A stretch of DNA of 11,733 bases from an uncultured Gemmatimonadota bacterium (GTDB taxonomy: Bacteria > Gemmatimonadota > Gemmatimonadetes > Longimicrobiales > Gaopeijiaceae): the NCBI GenBank assembly GCA_937136445.1, contig CAKZOQ010000331.1, positions 1-11,733 on the forward strand, in the 5' to 3' direction. Under the pieces are notes generated by a model that was not told where the DNA came from, made no database searches, and saw nothing but the letters and a program-made list of their open reading frames with translations. Positions 1 to 7,009 of this stretch are shown here, piece by piece. The translations under genes and the position numbers were made by a program. The number at the start of each line of letters is the position of its first letter. Position 1 is the first letter of the stretch.

Positions 1-536
1 TCCTCCTGGCCTTCTTCTTCTACATCGACTTCATCCTGACGGTCATCGTCATGGCCGGGCCCTTCGCCGAGGCGGAGTTCGGCTTCGGGCAGCAGGACGC
101 CATCGTCCTCTTCCTGATCGTGCAGTTCAGCGCCCTGGCCGGTGCCTTCCTGCTGGCCAAGCCCACGGACGTCTTCGGCCCGAAGCGCGTCCTCACCGGT
201 GTGCTCGTCCTGTGGGCGGGGATCGCGCTCGGGGTGTTCTTCGTGGAGAGCCGCGAGGTCTTCTCCGGCCTTGCCGTGCTCGCCGGCTTCGGTCTGGGTT
301 CGGCGCAGGCCGCCAGCCGCACCCTCATGTCTTCCCTCATCCCGGAGGGGAAGGAGGCGGAGATGTTCGGTTTCTACGCCTTCTGCGGGAAGTCGTCGTC
401 CATCATGGGCCCGGTCCTCTTCGGCCAGGTGGCCCTCATCACCGGCGGGGACCAGCGCCTGGCGGTGCTGGCCCTCCTGTCGCTGTTGGTGGTGGGGGTG
501 GTCCTGCTGCAGCGGGTGGAGGATCCCAAGGGCTGA
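1..536 (+). CDS. MFS transporter, Atg22/UMF1 type, C-terminal part
   Basis: The gene runs in from the left edge; the first whole codon is at position 3 and 177 residues are visible before the TGA at 534-536. The sequence is hydrophobic with about five membrane-spanning stretches. It carries a loop typical of the UMF1/Atg22-like branch of the major facilitator superfamily: Gly-Ser-Ala-Gln-Ala-Ala-Ser-Arg, then LIPEGKEAEMFGFYAF, then a GK-SSS-GP-LFG stretch. A short charged loop with DVFGPKR lies between the earlier helices. Family members are inner-membrane secondary transporters; the fungal homologue effluxes amino acids from the vacuole, but bacterial substrates are mostly unknown and nothing here fixes one. 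The N-terminal half lies outside the window. A separate gene follows on the same strand after a 109-base gap. Confidence 0.85.
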   Translation, partial: LLAFFFYIDFILTVIVMAGPFAEAEFGFGQQDAIVLFLIVQFSALAGAFLLAKPTDVFGPKRVLTGVLVLWAGIALGVFFVESREVFSGLAVLAGFGLGSAQAASRTLMSSLIPEGKEAEMFGFYAFCGKSSSIMGPVLFGQVALITGGDQRLAVLALLSLLVVGVVLLQRVEDPKG

Positions 537-609
537 CCGGTGTGATGCTGCGGGCGGCCGCCTGGATCCCGCGCATCGGAGATGGCTGGGTGCCGGGAGG
601 TCCCCGCCC

Positions 610-639
610 TTGAACGTCGAGGCTGCGCCCCCCTACCCT
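610..639 (+). promoter_or_regulatory. Candidate promoter giving a leaderless HxlR mRNA
   Basis: TTGAAC at 610-615 and TACCCT at 634-639 are separated by 18 bases, a plausible sigma-70 arrangement (TACCCT fits TANNNT). Only six bases separate the -10 box from the ATG at 646, so transcription would begin at or next to the start codon. No Shine-Dalgarno sequence lies before that ATG, in contrast to several other genes here. This is read from sequence alone; the pairing could be chance in GC-rich DNA. Confidence 0.4.
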
Positions 640-645
640 CGAACC

Positions 646-1326
646 ATGATGGAGGGCTACCAGCAATACTGTCCCGTGGCGCTCACATCGGAGGTCCTCG
701 GCCGGCGGTGGACGCCTCTCGTCGTCCGGGAGCTCCTGATGGGGAGCGTGCGGTTCAACGACATCCATCGAGGCGTCCCCCGGATGTCTCGGACCCTCCT
801 CTCCACGCGGCTGGACGAACTACAGACGGCGGGGGTGCTGGAGCGCCGTCAGATGGACGACCACCCGGAATACCACCTGACACCTGCGGGAGAGGAGCTC
901 GAAGGCGTCATCATGGGGATGGGCCGATGGGGGAAGCGCTGGCTCCGGCACGACCTCTCGGGTGAGGAGCTGGATGTGGGCCACCTCATGTGGGACGTCC
1001 ATCGTGGGATCGTCGCCGAAGCCCTGCCTCCGCAACGGACCGTGGTCCGATTCGAGTTCGAGGACGCTGGTGCGGACGAGCGGCGATTCTGGTTGGTCCT
1101 CGAGGATGGCGCGGGGGACCTCTGCCTGGACGACCCGGGCTATTCCGTGGATCTGCGGCTCGTCACCGATGTCCTCACCCTGGCGGACGTGTGGATCGGG
1201 GACGCAGACCTCCGGCGCGCCGTGGCTCGGCGTGATCTGCGGCTCGTCGGACCTCCCGAGCTCTGCCGGAGCTTTCCCGAGTGGCTCGGGCTCAGCCCCC
1301 TGGCCAGCGTCGAACGACGCCCCTGA
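646..1326 (+). CDS. HxlR-family winged-helix transcriptional regulator
   Basis: 226 residues. The N-terminal half is a classic HxlR domain. It opens with the conserved Cys-Pro-Val motif (C9), continues with LGRRWTPLVVRELL (18-31) and the recognition-helix region around RMSRTLLSTRLDELQTAGVL (46-65), and ends with a wing followed by YHLTPAGEEL. HxlR proteins are dimeric DNA-binding regulators, and several sense quinones, aldehydes or thiol stress through the cysteine near the N-terminus (YodB and HypR in Bacillus); a redox role here is inference only. The C-terminal ~120 residues go beyond a minimal HxlR protein (~110 residues) and resemble the SCP2-like sensory extension of the longer HxlR subclass. 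The reading frame is open far upstream, but ATG 646 begins the domain and sits just after a -10-like box; a second ATG follows at 649. The convergent FAD oxidoreductase ends 27 bases downstream and is a possible target or neighbour. Confidence 0.88.
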   Translation: MMEGYQQYCPVALTSEVLGRRWTPLVVRELLMGSVRFNDIHRGVPRMSRTLLSTRLDELQTAGVLERRQMDDHPEYHLTPAGEELEGVIMGMGRWGKRWLRHDLSGEELDVGHLMWDVHRGIVAEALPPQRTVVRFEFEDAGADERRFWLVLEDGAGDLCLDDPGYSVDLRLVTDVLTLADVWIGDADLRRAVARRDLRLVGPPELCRSFPEWLGLSPLASVERRP

Positions 1327-1327
1327 G

Positions 1328-1342
1328 CGCCGCGTGTCGGCG
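1328..1342. terminator. Small hairpin in the gap between convergent genes
   Basis: CGCCG (1328-1332) and CGGCG (1338-1342) can pair over a five-base loop, between the stops of the HxlR gene and the FAD oxidoreductase. There is no T-run on either side, so it is at best a weak bidirectional terminator. Confidence 0.2.
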
Positions 1343-1353
1343 GACCTCCCCCC

Positions 1354-2727
1354 TCACTCCGCCGGCTTCACGTTCTGGTTCCGGCGAAAGAGGTTGTCCG
1401 GGTCCCAACGAGCCTTGATTTCGGCCAGACGGGTGTAGGCCGGCCCGAAGTTGTCCCGCACCCGGGCTTCGTCGTCCGCGGCGGCGAAGTTCGTGTAGCC
1501 GCCGGCATGGCCTGACCGGGCGTGGATCGCTTCGTAGTAGTCCCGGACCCAGGCGACGTGCTCCTCGTCGTCGGCCGGGTCCTCCCACCCGCCCACGATC
1601 ACGGCGGAGAAGCGTGCGTCGCGAACGGCGAAGGCGGTCGCGTCCTCCGCCACGTCGTGCACGGCCCCGTTCACCGGGTACAGATGGGTCGTCGAGAGGG
1701 CGTTGGGCACCTTGGTGCCGTGGTCCGCGTACACCACCGCATCCTCCGGGGAGATCTCATCGACCCAGTCGGACTTCCAGTACTGGCGGGTGCCCGACGG
1801 AAGCAGGTCGTCGAAGGCCGTCTGGAGGGCGGGGTAGGGGATCTCCTCCACGTGCTCCGCCACCAGGGGCCCGGAGCTCCGGATGGGGTTCAGGATGCGG
1901 TCGGCGTGGGACGGATCCCCGTTCCAGGAGGCCACCACGATGCACACGGGCTCGCCATGGCGGTCTTCGGGAATGAAGGGGAGCGGCGGGGCCCGATCGA
2001 TGGCGAGGAAGCCGCCCAGCGGCCGGGGCGCCTCCTGCATGTAGCGGTCGTAGAAGCTGATGACGTCCGCCGTGCCTTCGGGGGCGAAGAGCATCGGGCC
2101 GGCCACCAGGGTCGAGACCGGGTGGAGCCGGAACTCCAGGGCGGTGACGACCCCGAAGTTGCCGCCACCCCCTCTCAGCGCCCAGAAGAGGTCCGGGTGC
2201 TGGTCCGCACGGGCCGTGACTCGTTCGCCTCGGGCCGTGACGACGTCGGCCGACAGGAGGTTGTCACATGTCATCCCGTGCTCACGCCCGAGATAGGCGG
2301 AGATCCCTCCACCCAGGGTGAGCCCGGCCACCCCGGTGGTAGAGAAGAATCCGGCGGGCGTCGCCAGACCGTAGGCATGGGTCGCGTGATCCTGGTCGGC
2401 GAGGACGGCGCCCCCGCCCACCCGGACCGTTCGTTCCTGCGGGTCCACACGGACGTTCCGGATGGCGGAGAGGTCCAGGACCAGGCCGTCGTCGCAGACG
2501 CCGTACCCCGGCACGCTGTGTCCACCTCCCCGCACGGCCAGGGGGAGCCCCTCGTCGGCGGCGAAGGACACCACCGCCATGACGTCGGCCGCATCCACGG
2601 CCCGAACGACGGCGGACGGTCTCCGATCGATCATGCCGTTGAAGACGGCACGGGCTGCGTCGTAGTCCGGGGCTTCAGGGGTGATGACGTCGCCGCGTAC
2701 GAGTTCCTGGATGGTGTCGGGCCGCAT
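1354..2727 (-). CDS. FAD-binding oxidoreductase, berberine-bridge type
   Basis: 457 residues, the usual length for bacterial BBE-like FAD-linked oxidases. The N-terminal PCMH-type FAD domain contains RGGGHSVPGYG (66-76), where H70 is the expected 8-alpha-histidyl FAD attachment site, then STTGVAGLTLGGG (129-141) and WALRGGGGNFG (182-192). The C-terminal BBE segment has YTNF (411-414) and NLFRRNQNV (445-453). In bicovalent relatives a cysteine lies in the loop before the GVAGLTLGGG stretch; here it is Thr130-Thr131, so FAD is probably attached through His only. Such enzymes oxidise alcohols, sugars or secondary metabolites with O2 or another acceptor; the substrate cannot be read from sequence. 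The frame is open upstream, but ATG 2727 is preceded by GAGGAGGG at good spacing and begins where family members begin. There is no signal peptide, so it is likely cytosolic. It is the last gene of the minus-strand run that includes the exchanger and amidohydrolase, after a 95-base gap. Confidence 0.9.
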   Translation of the reverse strand: MRPDTIQELVRGDVITPEAPDYDAARAVFNGMIDRRPSAVVRAVDAADVMAVVSFAADEGLPLAVRGGGHSVPGYGVCDDGLVLDLSAIRNVRVDPQERTVRVGGGAVLADQDHATHAYGLATPAGFFSTTGVAGLTLGGGISAYLGREHGMTCDNLLSADVVTARGERVTARADQHPDLFWALRGGGGNFGVVTALEFRLHPVSTLVAGPMLFAPEGTADVISFYDRYMQEAPRPLGGFLAIDRAPPLPFIPEDRHGEPVCIVVASWNGDPSHADRILNPIRSSGPLVAEHVEEIPYPALQTAFDDLLPSGTRQYWKSDWVDEISPEDAVVYADHGTKVPNALSTTHLYPVNGAVHDVAEDATAFAVRDARFSAVIVGGWEDPADDEEHVAWVRDYYEAIHARSGHAGGYTNFAAADDEARVRDNFGPAYTRLAEIKARWDPDNLFRRNQNVKPAE

Positions 2728-2822
2728 GGGTCCCTCCTCGAGGCCGGGGTGCTCTCTCTGGCGGGACCTCATGGCTAGGGGGACCGCCGGGCAGCCCTCA
2801 AGAACAGATTCTGGACCCGTAC

Positions 2823-3914
2823 CTAGGTCGTCCTGGTTCGCCACTGACGCCAGACCATCAGTGCCAGCGTTCCCACGGTGAGGGGCACCGCGTAGACCAG
2901 GACCCCCGTCTGGATCACCTCCTGGGCCGGATGGTCGGAGACGTGGGCCACCAGGTAGGCCAGGTAGGCGGCGTAGTAGAGGAGGAAGACCACGCCTTCC
3001 CGCCGGGAGATGGACCAACCGGTGAAGAAGATGGGGAAGCAGGCCAGGGAGACGGCGAGCATCACCGGGACGTCGAAGGTGAGGAGGCCGGGCGGCACGT
3101 CGATGGGCGCCGGGGCCACCGCACCGCCGGCGCCCAGCACGAACAGGGCGTTGAAGCTGTTGCTCCCCACCACGTTCCCCACGGCGATGTCCCGCTGCCC
3201 CCGCCAGGCTGCCAGGAGCGAGGTCGCCACCTCCGGGAGGGAGGTCCCGGCGGCCACCACCGTGAGGCCCACGACGAGCTCGCTGGCTCCGAGCTGCAGG
3301 GCGATGGCGGAGGCTCCGTCCACCAGGAGCCGTGCACCCACCAGGAGCATCCCCACGCCCACGGCCACGAAGAGGAGCTGATAGAAGAAGGGCTGGGTGA
3401 TCTGGGTGTCGGCGGGGGCGGCGCTCACCAGCGGCTCGGGGTGGCTCCCATCTCCGGTGGCGGAAGCGTTGGGGCGTCCTCCGAGGCGGATCAGGAGGCC
3501 GGTGTAGACCACCGCGAGGCCAAACAAGAGAACCCCGTCGACCCGCCCCAACGCGCCGTCGGACAGAAGGATGGCCACCAGAGCCGCCGAGCCCAGCAAG
3601 ACGGGCAGGTCCAGGCGCACGAGTTGCCGCTGCACCGTCAGGGGCGCCACCACCGCCGAGGCTCCGAGGATGACGAGGATGTTGAAGATGTTGCTCCCCA
3701 CCACGTTCCCCAGCGCCAGACTGCCCCGACCGGAGAGGGCCGAGTCCACGGAGACGGCGGCCTCCGGGAAGGAGGTTCCGAAGGCCACCACCGTGAGGCC
3801 CACCACGAGGGGGGAGAGCCCGAGGCGGTAGCTGATCCCCACCGCGCCGCGGACCAGGACCTCCGCGCCCCCGGTGAGGAGGAGGAGGCCGGCCAGAAGG
3901 AGCACCAGCGTCAC
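2823..3914 (-). CDS. Sodium/calcium exchanger family inner-membrane protein
   Basis: 363 residues from the chosen start, with about ten hydrophobic segments in two halves joined by a polar loop (about 146-172). Each half carries an alpha-repeat: GTSFPE (46-51) with GNVVGSN (69-75), and GTSLPE (223-228) with GNVVGSN (246-252). These Glu and Asn residues form the Ca2+/Na+ sites in CaCA exchangers, including Methanocaldococcus NCX and E. coli YrbG, which is the closest type in length and layout. It should export Ca2+ (or a similar cation) using the Na+ or H+ gradient. There is no in-frame ATG near the N-terminus. I chose GTG 3914 because its GTGA overlaps the stop of the upstream amidohydrolase gene and the first membrane helix follows directly; GTG 3929, five codons earlier, is an alternative. 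The two genes are therefore probably translationally coupled. Confidence 0.92.
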   Translation of the reverse strand: MTLVLLLAGLLLLTGGAEVLVRGAVGISYRLGLSPLVVGLTVVAFGTSFPEAAVSVDSALSGRGSLALGNVVGSNIFNILVILGASAVVAPLTVQRQLVRLDLPVLLGSAALVAILLSDGALGRVDGVLLFGLAVVYTGLLIRLGGRPNASATGDGSHPEPLVSAAPADTQITQPFFYQLLFVAVGVGMLLVGARLLVDGASAIALQLGASELVVGLTVVAAGTSLPEVATSLLAAWRGQRDIAVGNVVGSNSFNALFVLGAGGAVAPAPIDVPPGLLTFDVPVMLAVSLACFPIFFTGWSISRREGVVFLLYYAAYLAYLVAHVSDHPAQEVIQTGVLVYAVPLTVGTLALMVWRQWRTRTT

Positions 3915-5254
3915 CGTGGTGGGCCCCACTCCATGGCGTCGGCCTGCAGGAGGGTGCGCAGGAGGACGTCCGTGCCTCGGGTGACGTCTTCGGCGGAGGT
4001 GAACTCCTCGGGGGCGTGGCTGATCCCGTCCCGGCTGGGCACGAAGATCATGCCGACCGGGGCGAAGGTGGCGATGCTCTGGGCGTCGTGTCCGGCGCCG
4101 GAGGGCATGCGCAGCGTGGAGAACGCGAGCTCCTCCGCCGAGGATTCGACGGCGTCGCGAAGGGCCGGGTCGGTGGGGGCGGCGCCGCTCACGTAGAAGC
4201 GCGAGAAGGAGAAGGTGGTTTCGGTGGCGTCCCCCAATGCCTCGGCTTGCTCTACCAGCCGGTCGTAGACCCGGGAGATGCCGTCCATGGAGAGGTCCCG
4301 GATCTCCAGGGTGAGGCGGACTCGTCCCGGAATCACGTTGGGGGCTCCGGGCTCCGCCTCGATGCGCCCGACGGTGGCCACCTGCCGGCCGGGCATTTCC
4401 AGGGCGGTGGTGTGGACGGTGTCCACGAAGCGGGCGGCGGCCACCAGGGCGTCCCGGCGGCGGGGCATGGGGGTGGTGCCGGCATGGTTGGTGTCCCCCT
4501 CCACCACGACGTCCCAGCGCATGATGCCCACGATGCCCTCCACGACGCCGATGTCCATCCCGTCGGTCTCCAGGACGGCGCCCTGCTCCACATGGAGCTC
4601 CAGGAAGGCCGCCAGGTCGCCGGGGTGGAGTCGGGCGTCGGCGAGCTGGTCGGGGTTTCCTCCGATGCGTCGGATTCCCTCGCCGATGGTGAAGCCCGAC
4701 GCCGTCTCGATGTCCAGCTCGAAGGGCTCCACTTCGCCGGCCAGCGCCCGACTGCCGGTCTTCCCGCCCTCTTCGTTGGGAAAGACCACCACCTCCACCG
4801 GGTGACGAGTGGCGTGGTCGGCATCGGCGAGGGTCCACGCCACCTCCAACGCCCCCACCGACCCCACGGGACCGTCGTAGTGGCCGCCGTCGGGTACCGA
4901 GTCCAGGTGGGAACCCAGCGCCAGCGGCGCCCGCCCCGCCTCGGTGCCCTCCCGGCGTCCCCAGAGGTTGCCTGCCACGTCCACCCGGGTGGCGAATCCC
5001 GCCTCCTCCAGGAGGGAGCCGTACCAGGCCCGGGCCTCCAGGTCGGCGTCGCTGAAGGCTACGCGGCCGTTGCCACCTCCGGGGTTGCGGCCGATGCGGG
5101 CCAGGGCCTGGAGCCGGTCGTTGAGGCGGGTGCCGTCCACCCGGAGTTCCTGGGTGGATGCGGCGGCTAGATGGGCGCGTGGGCGGCCCAGTCCGGCCAT
5201 TCCCGCCCCGGCGAGGCCGGTGGCGGTCAGGTAGGTGAAGCGTCGTCGGTCCAT
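3911..5254 (-). CDS. M20-family Zn amidohydrolase (carbamoylase/allantoate type), exported
   Basis: 447 residues. The motifs of the hydantoinase/carbamoylase branch of peptidase family M20 are complete: SHLDSVPDGGHYDGP (115-129; metal ligands H116 and D127), NEEG (160-163; E161 general base, E162 ligand), ELHVEQG (219-225; ligand H221), NHAGTTPM (256-263; dimerisation-domain substrate contact), SGAGHDAQ (385-392) and SHAPEEF (412-418; ligand H413). Characterised members hydrolyse N-carbamoyl-L-amino acids, allantoate, ureidoglycine or beta-ureidopropionate, releasing ammonia and CO2; which one applies here is open. The N-terminus, MDRRRFTYL followed by an Ala/Gly-rich hydrophobic stretch to about residue 33, looks like a Tat signal, which is unusual because family members are generally cytosolic. 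ATG 5254 is chosen because the Arg motif follows at once and divergent DNA precedes it. The exchanger overlaps its 3' end; DUF2784 is divergent 45 bases away. Confidence 0.9.
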   Translation of the reverse strand: MDRRRFTYLTATGLAGAGMAGLGRPRAHLAAASTQELRVDGTRLNDRLQALARIGRNPGGGNGRVAFSDADLEARAWYGSLLEEAGFATRVDVAGNLWGRREGTEAGRAPLALGSHLDSVPDGGHYDGPVGSVGALEVAWTLADADHATRHPVEVVVFPNEEGGKTGSRALAGEVEPFELDIETASGFTIGEGIRRIGGNPDQLADARLHPGDLAAFLELHVEQGAVLETDGMDIGVVEGIVGIMRWDVVVEGDTNHAGTTPMPRRRDALVAAARFVDTVHTTALEMPGRQVATVGRIEAEPGAPNVIPGRVRLTLEIRDLSMDGISRVYDRLVEQAEALGDATETTFSFSRFYVSGAAPTDPALRDAVESSAEELAFSTLRMPSGAGHDAQSIATFAPVGMIFVPSRDGISHAPEEFTSAEDVTRGTDVLLRTLLQADAMEWGPPR

Positions 5255-5256
5255 GG

Positions 5257-5270
5257 GGCCAACCTTGGCC
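5257..5270. promoter_or_regulatory. Dyad in the divergent amidohydrolase/DUF2784 spacer
   Basis: GGCCAA-CC-TTGGCC is a perfect 6+6 inverted repeat with a two-base centre, placed directly upstream of the amidohydrolase ATG in the 45-base spacer between divergent genes. That is a suitable place for an operator serving both, or for a hairpin in the amidohydrolase 5' leader. No clear -10/-35 pair is visible in the spacer. Confidence 0.3.
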
Positions 5271-5299
5271 GTCCCCCCGCCGGGGCGCCAGTGTAGGGC

Positions 5300-5695
5300 A
5301 TGACTCCCGGCGTGTTGGCGGACCTGGTTCTCGGCGTCCACGCCGCCTTCGTCCTCTTCGTGGCGGTGGGCGGCCTGCTCGCGGTGCGCTGGGGCTGGAT
5401 CGTCTGGGCACACCTCCCCTGCGCGGCCTGGGGGGCCTGGATCTCGCTGGTGGGCGGCGTCTGCCCGCTCACGCCCCTGGAGAACCGGCTCCGGCGGCAG
5501 GCCGGGGAGGCCGCCTACGAGACCACCTTCCTGGACCGGTACGTGGCGCCGATCCTCTACCCTGACGGCCTCAGCCGGGAGATCCAGGTGGGGATGGGGG
5601 TGGCGGTACTGGTCCTCAACGCCGCTCTCTACCTCTGGCTCTGGAGGCGCCACGTCCGGAAGGGCAGCGAGGCCGACGCGGCCGTGGTAGGTTGA
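5300..5695 (+). CDS. DUF2784 family membrane protein
   Basis: 131 residues, the normal length for DUF2784. Family hallmarks are present: an early helix with H14 and GG (24-25), the HLPC/WG stretch (38-45), CPLTPLENRLR (55-65), and then a loop with RYVAPILYPDGLSRE before the last helix. Three to four membrane spans are predicted by eye, with a basic C-terminal tail (RRHVRKG). DUF2784 proteins are small inner-membrane proteins of unknown function. ATG 5300 gives the usual N-terminus; only a weak AGGG lies before it. It is divergent from the amidohydrolase and is followed on the same strand by the RidA gene after 41 bases, which suggests a two-gene unit. Confidence 0.85.
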   Translation: MTPGVLADLVLGVHAAFVLFVAVGGLLAVRWGWIVWAHLPCAAWGAWISLVGGVCPLTPLENRLRRQAGEAAYETTFLDRYVAPILYPDGLSREIQVGMGVAVLVLNAALYLWLWRRHVRKGSEADAAVVG

Positions 5696-5736
5696 GGCCC
5701 GACGCCCCTCCCCCTTCCCGTCCGCCCGGAGCCCCT

Positions 5737-6270
5737 GTGTCCGTCCGCGCTCCCAGCCGCCTTCTTCGGGACGCCGCCCTGGCCCTCCTCGTCGCGGTGG
5801 TGGTTCCCGCCTGCTCCCTCGAGCCCCGCACCGACACCGACGGCTCGAACCCGTCCGCCGCCGAGGACGATCCGCCACGGCGGGGGATCGTAGATGCCGA
5901 AGGGGTGGCCCGGTTGCCTGTATTCTCGTCGGCGGTGCGCTCGGGACACCTCCTCTTCCTGAGCGGGCAGATCGGGACGGAGCCCGGCGCCGAGCCCCTG
6001 CGGGTGGTGGAGGGCGGTGCGGAGGCCGAGGCGCGTCAGACCATGGAGCACATCCAGACGGTCCTCGCCGCCGAGGATCTCACCATGGACGACGTGGTGA
6101 AGTGCACCCTCTTCCTGGACGACATCGCCGACTACGGCGTGGTGAACGAGGTCTACATCTCCTACTTCGCCGGAGAGCCGCCGGCCCGCTCGGCCATGTC
6201 CGTGGAGGCGTTGGCCCTGGGGGCCGCCCTGGAGATCGAGTGCGTCGCCGCCTATCCCGAGGGGAGGTAG
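5737..6270 (+). CDS. RidA-family protein with N-terminal export signal
   Basis: 177 residues from GTG 5737, preceded by GGAG at 5728-5731 with a five-base gap; this decides the start over an upstream TTG at 5692 that overlaps the DUF2784 stop. Residues about 50-177 form a full RidA/YjgF/UK114 domain, including LFLSGQIG, a Met-Glu-His-Ile helix, the conserved PPARSAMSVE (148-157, with catalytic-type R151) and the closing LEIECVAAY with the acidic residues E166/E168. RidA deaminates reactive enamines and imines (such as 2-aminoacrylate) and is normally a ~130-residue cytosolic trimer. Here ~26 residues of signal sequence (Arg-rich start, hydrophobic core, VVPAC at 22-26) and a polar linker precede the domain. 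Pro at -2 is atypical for a lipobox, so lipid attachment at C26 is uncertain, but export looks likely. The domain's usual Tyr before the first strand is replaced by Phe (LPVFSS). Confidence 0.87.
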   Translation: MSVRAPSRLLRDAALALLVAVVVPACSLEPRTDTDGSNPSAAEDDPPRRGIVDAEGVARLPVFSSAVRSGHLLFLSGQIGTEPGAEPLRVVEGGAEAEARQTMEHIQTVLAAEDLTMDDVVKCTLFLDDIADYGVVNEVYISYFAGEPPARSAMSVEALALGAALEIECVAAYPEGR

Positions 6271-6321
6271 TGCGCCGGTAGCTCCGTCCGCACCCCTCCA
6301 CCCCCCGGGCCAGCGCGGGAC

Positions 6322-6693
6322 TCACATCGCGTAGTAGAACTCCTCCCGTACGACGTGCCCGTCGGCCACGGTGTAGACGGCCACCTCCCTCAGCTGGAAG
6401 CGCTGGTCGGACTCGATGTTGGTGACGTCCACGTCGAAGAAGACGGCGAAGCGGTCGTCCCCATGGGGGAAGGGCCCCATCACCTCGTTGTCGTGGACCT
6501 CGTGGGCGTTGGCCCACCACTCCGTCTTCCCACGGACGGTCTCCTTGCCCTCGACGGTCCGGGGCAGGGGGCCGTCGCCCTCCGCGGCCTCCACCGAGAC
6601 CACGTCGTCGGCGTAGAGCTCGTCGATGGCCTCCAGGTTCTTGCCTTCCCGGCAGAGCTCACAGAGCCGCTCTCCGACCTCCGCGTTCGTCAT
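6322..6693 (-). CDS. SnoaL-like / NTF2-fold protein
   Basis: 123 residues from ATG 6693. The pattern is that of the SnoaL-like NTF2 superfamily: an N-terminal helical part, LYADDVVSVEA (25-35), a Gly-Lys-Glu loop leading to paired Trp (60-61), central strands with RFAVFFDVDVT, and the final strand VREEFYYAM. The fold is a cone-shaped alpha+beta barrel used by small cyclases, isomerases and many uncharacterised proteins; no specific reaction can be assigned. The first ATG of the frame (6699) touches the GGAGG ribosome-binding motif, whereas ATG 6693 stands six bases from it, so the second ATG is the better start. No signal peptide is visible. The gene converges on RidA (51-base gap) and is divergent from the zinc-ribbon gene, with a 316-base spacer, so it is probably transcribed alone. 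Confidence 0.82.
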   Translation of the reverse strand: MTNAEVGERLCELCREGKNLEAIDELYADDVVSVEAAEGDGPLPRTVEGKETVRGKTEWWANAHEVHDNEVMGPFPHGDDRFAVFFDVDVTNIESDQRFQLREVAVYTVADGHVVREEFYYAM

Positions 6694-7009
6694 CGTCATC
6701 CTCCGGTTCGGGTTTGGTTGGACGACCGCAAGCTAGCCGTCCCGAGCGCGGGGGGCATCACCGACCCGTCACGGCTTCCGGGGGAGACGCGGACGGCGCG
6801 GCGAAGGGTTCCGGGGGAGCTCGCCGCAGGAGGGCCCGGAACGTGGCTTGTTCCCGAGGGGTTTGCCGGAGTAGGATGGAGAGTGGCGTGGCGTTCCGGA
6901 AGGTCCGCGAGGACGGATCCGCAGACGCCGGCCGCATCCGCGGATCCGCCCTTCCCGGGCCGGTGTCCGGATGGGTGGGGTGGGGTGGACGATCACCGGG
7001 AGGCGAGTG
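6694..7009. other. Divergent intergenic spacer
   Basis: This 316-base stretch separates the SnoaL-like gene from the zinc-ribbon gene. I see no convincing coding sequence: open frames here have low-complexity Arg/Gly/Ala composition. It holds the Shine-Dalgarno sequence of each flanking gene, a possible promoter at 6848-6877, and two CGGATCCG octamers at 6914-6921 and 6941-6948, the second overlapping the palindrome ATCCGCGGAT at 6936-6945. Promoters for both flanking genes should lie here. Confidence 0.6.
6848..6877 (+). promoter_or_regulatory. Candidate promoter for the zinc-ribbon gene
   Basis: TTGTTC (6848-6853) and TAGGAT (6872-6877) are separated by 18 bases and point toward the gene starting at 7010. 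This would give a leader of about 125 bases. The match is moderate and read by eye only. Confidence 0.25.

Noticed and set aside
142..645. Upstream extension of the HxlR frame (open back to 142) as part of the protein
   Set aside because: It overlaps the transporter gene in another frame, has Arg/Ser/Pro-rich noise composition, and the HxlR domain begins at ATG 646.
2931..4196. 421-residue plus-strand frame with many His, Glu and Gly
   Set aside because: It is antisense to the exchanger and the 3' part of the amidohydrolase, both of which have full motif sets.
5692..5736. TTG 5692 as start of the RidA gene (TTGA overlap with DUF2784)
   Set aside because: It would add 15 Pro/Arg-rich residues in front of the signal peptide, while GTG 5737 has GGAG at ideal spacing.
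6271..6321. Terminator between RidA and the SnoaL-like gene
   Set aside because: Only a four-base-pair stem can be drawn and no T-run is present.
6699..6699. ATG 6699 as start of the SnoaL-like gene
   Set aside because: The GGAGG motif directly touches this ATG, leaving no spacing; ATG 6693 has six bases.
6914..6948. Repeated CGGATCCG octamers and ATCCGCGGAT palindrome as a regulatory array
   Set aside because: The units are short self-complementary GC-rich words, only two copies, with no clear relation to a promoter; kept only as a note on the spacer.
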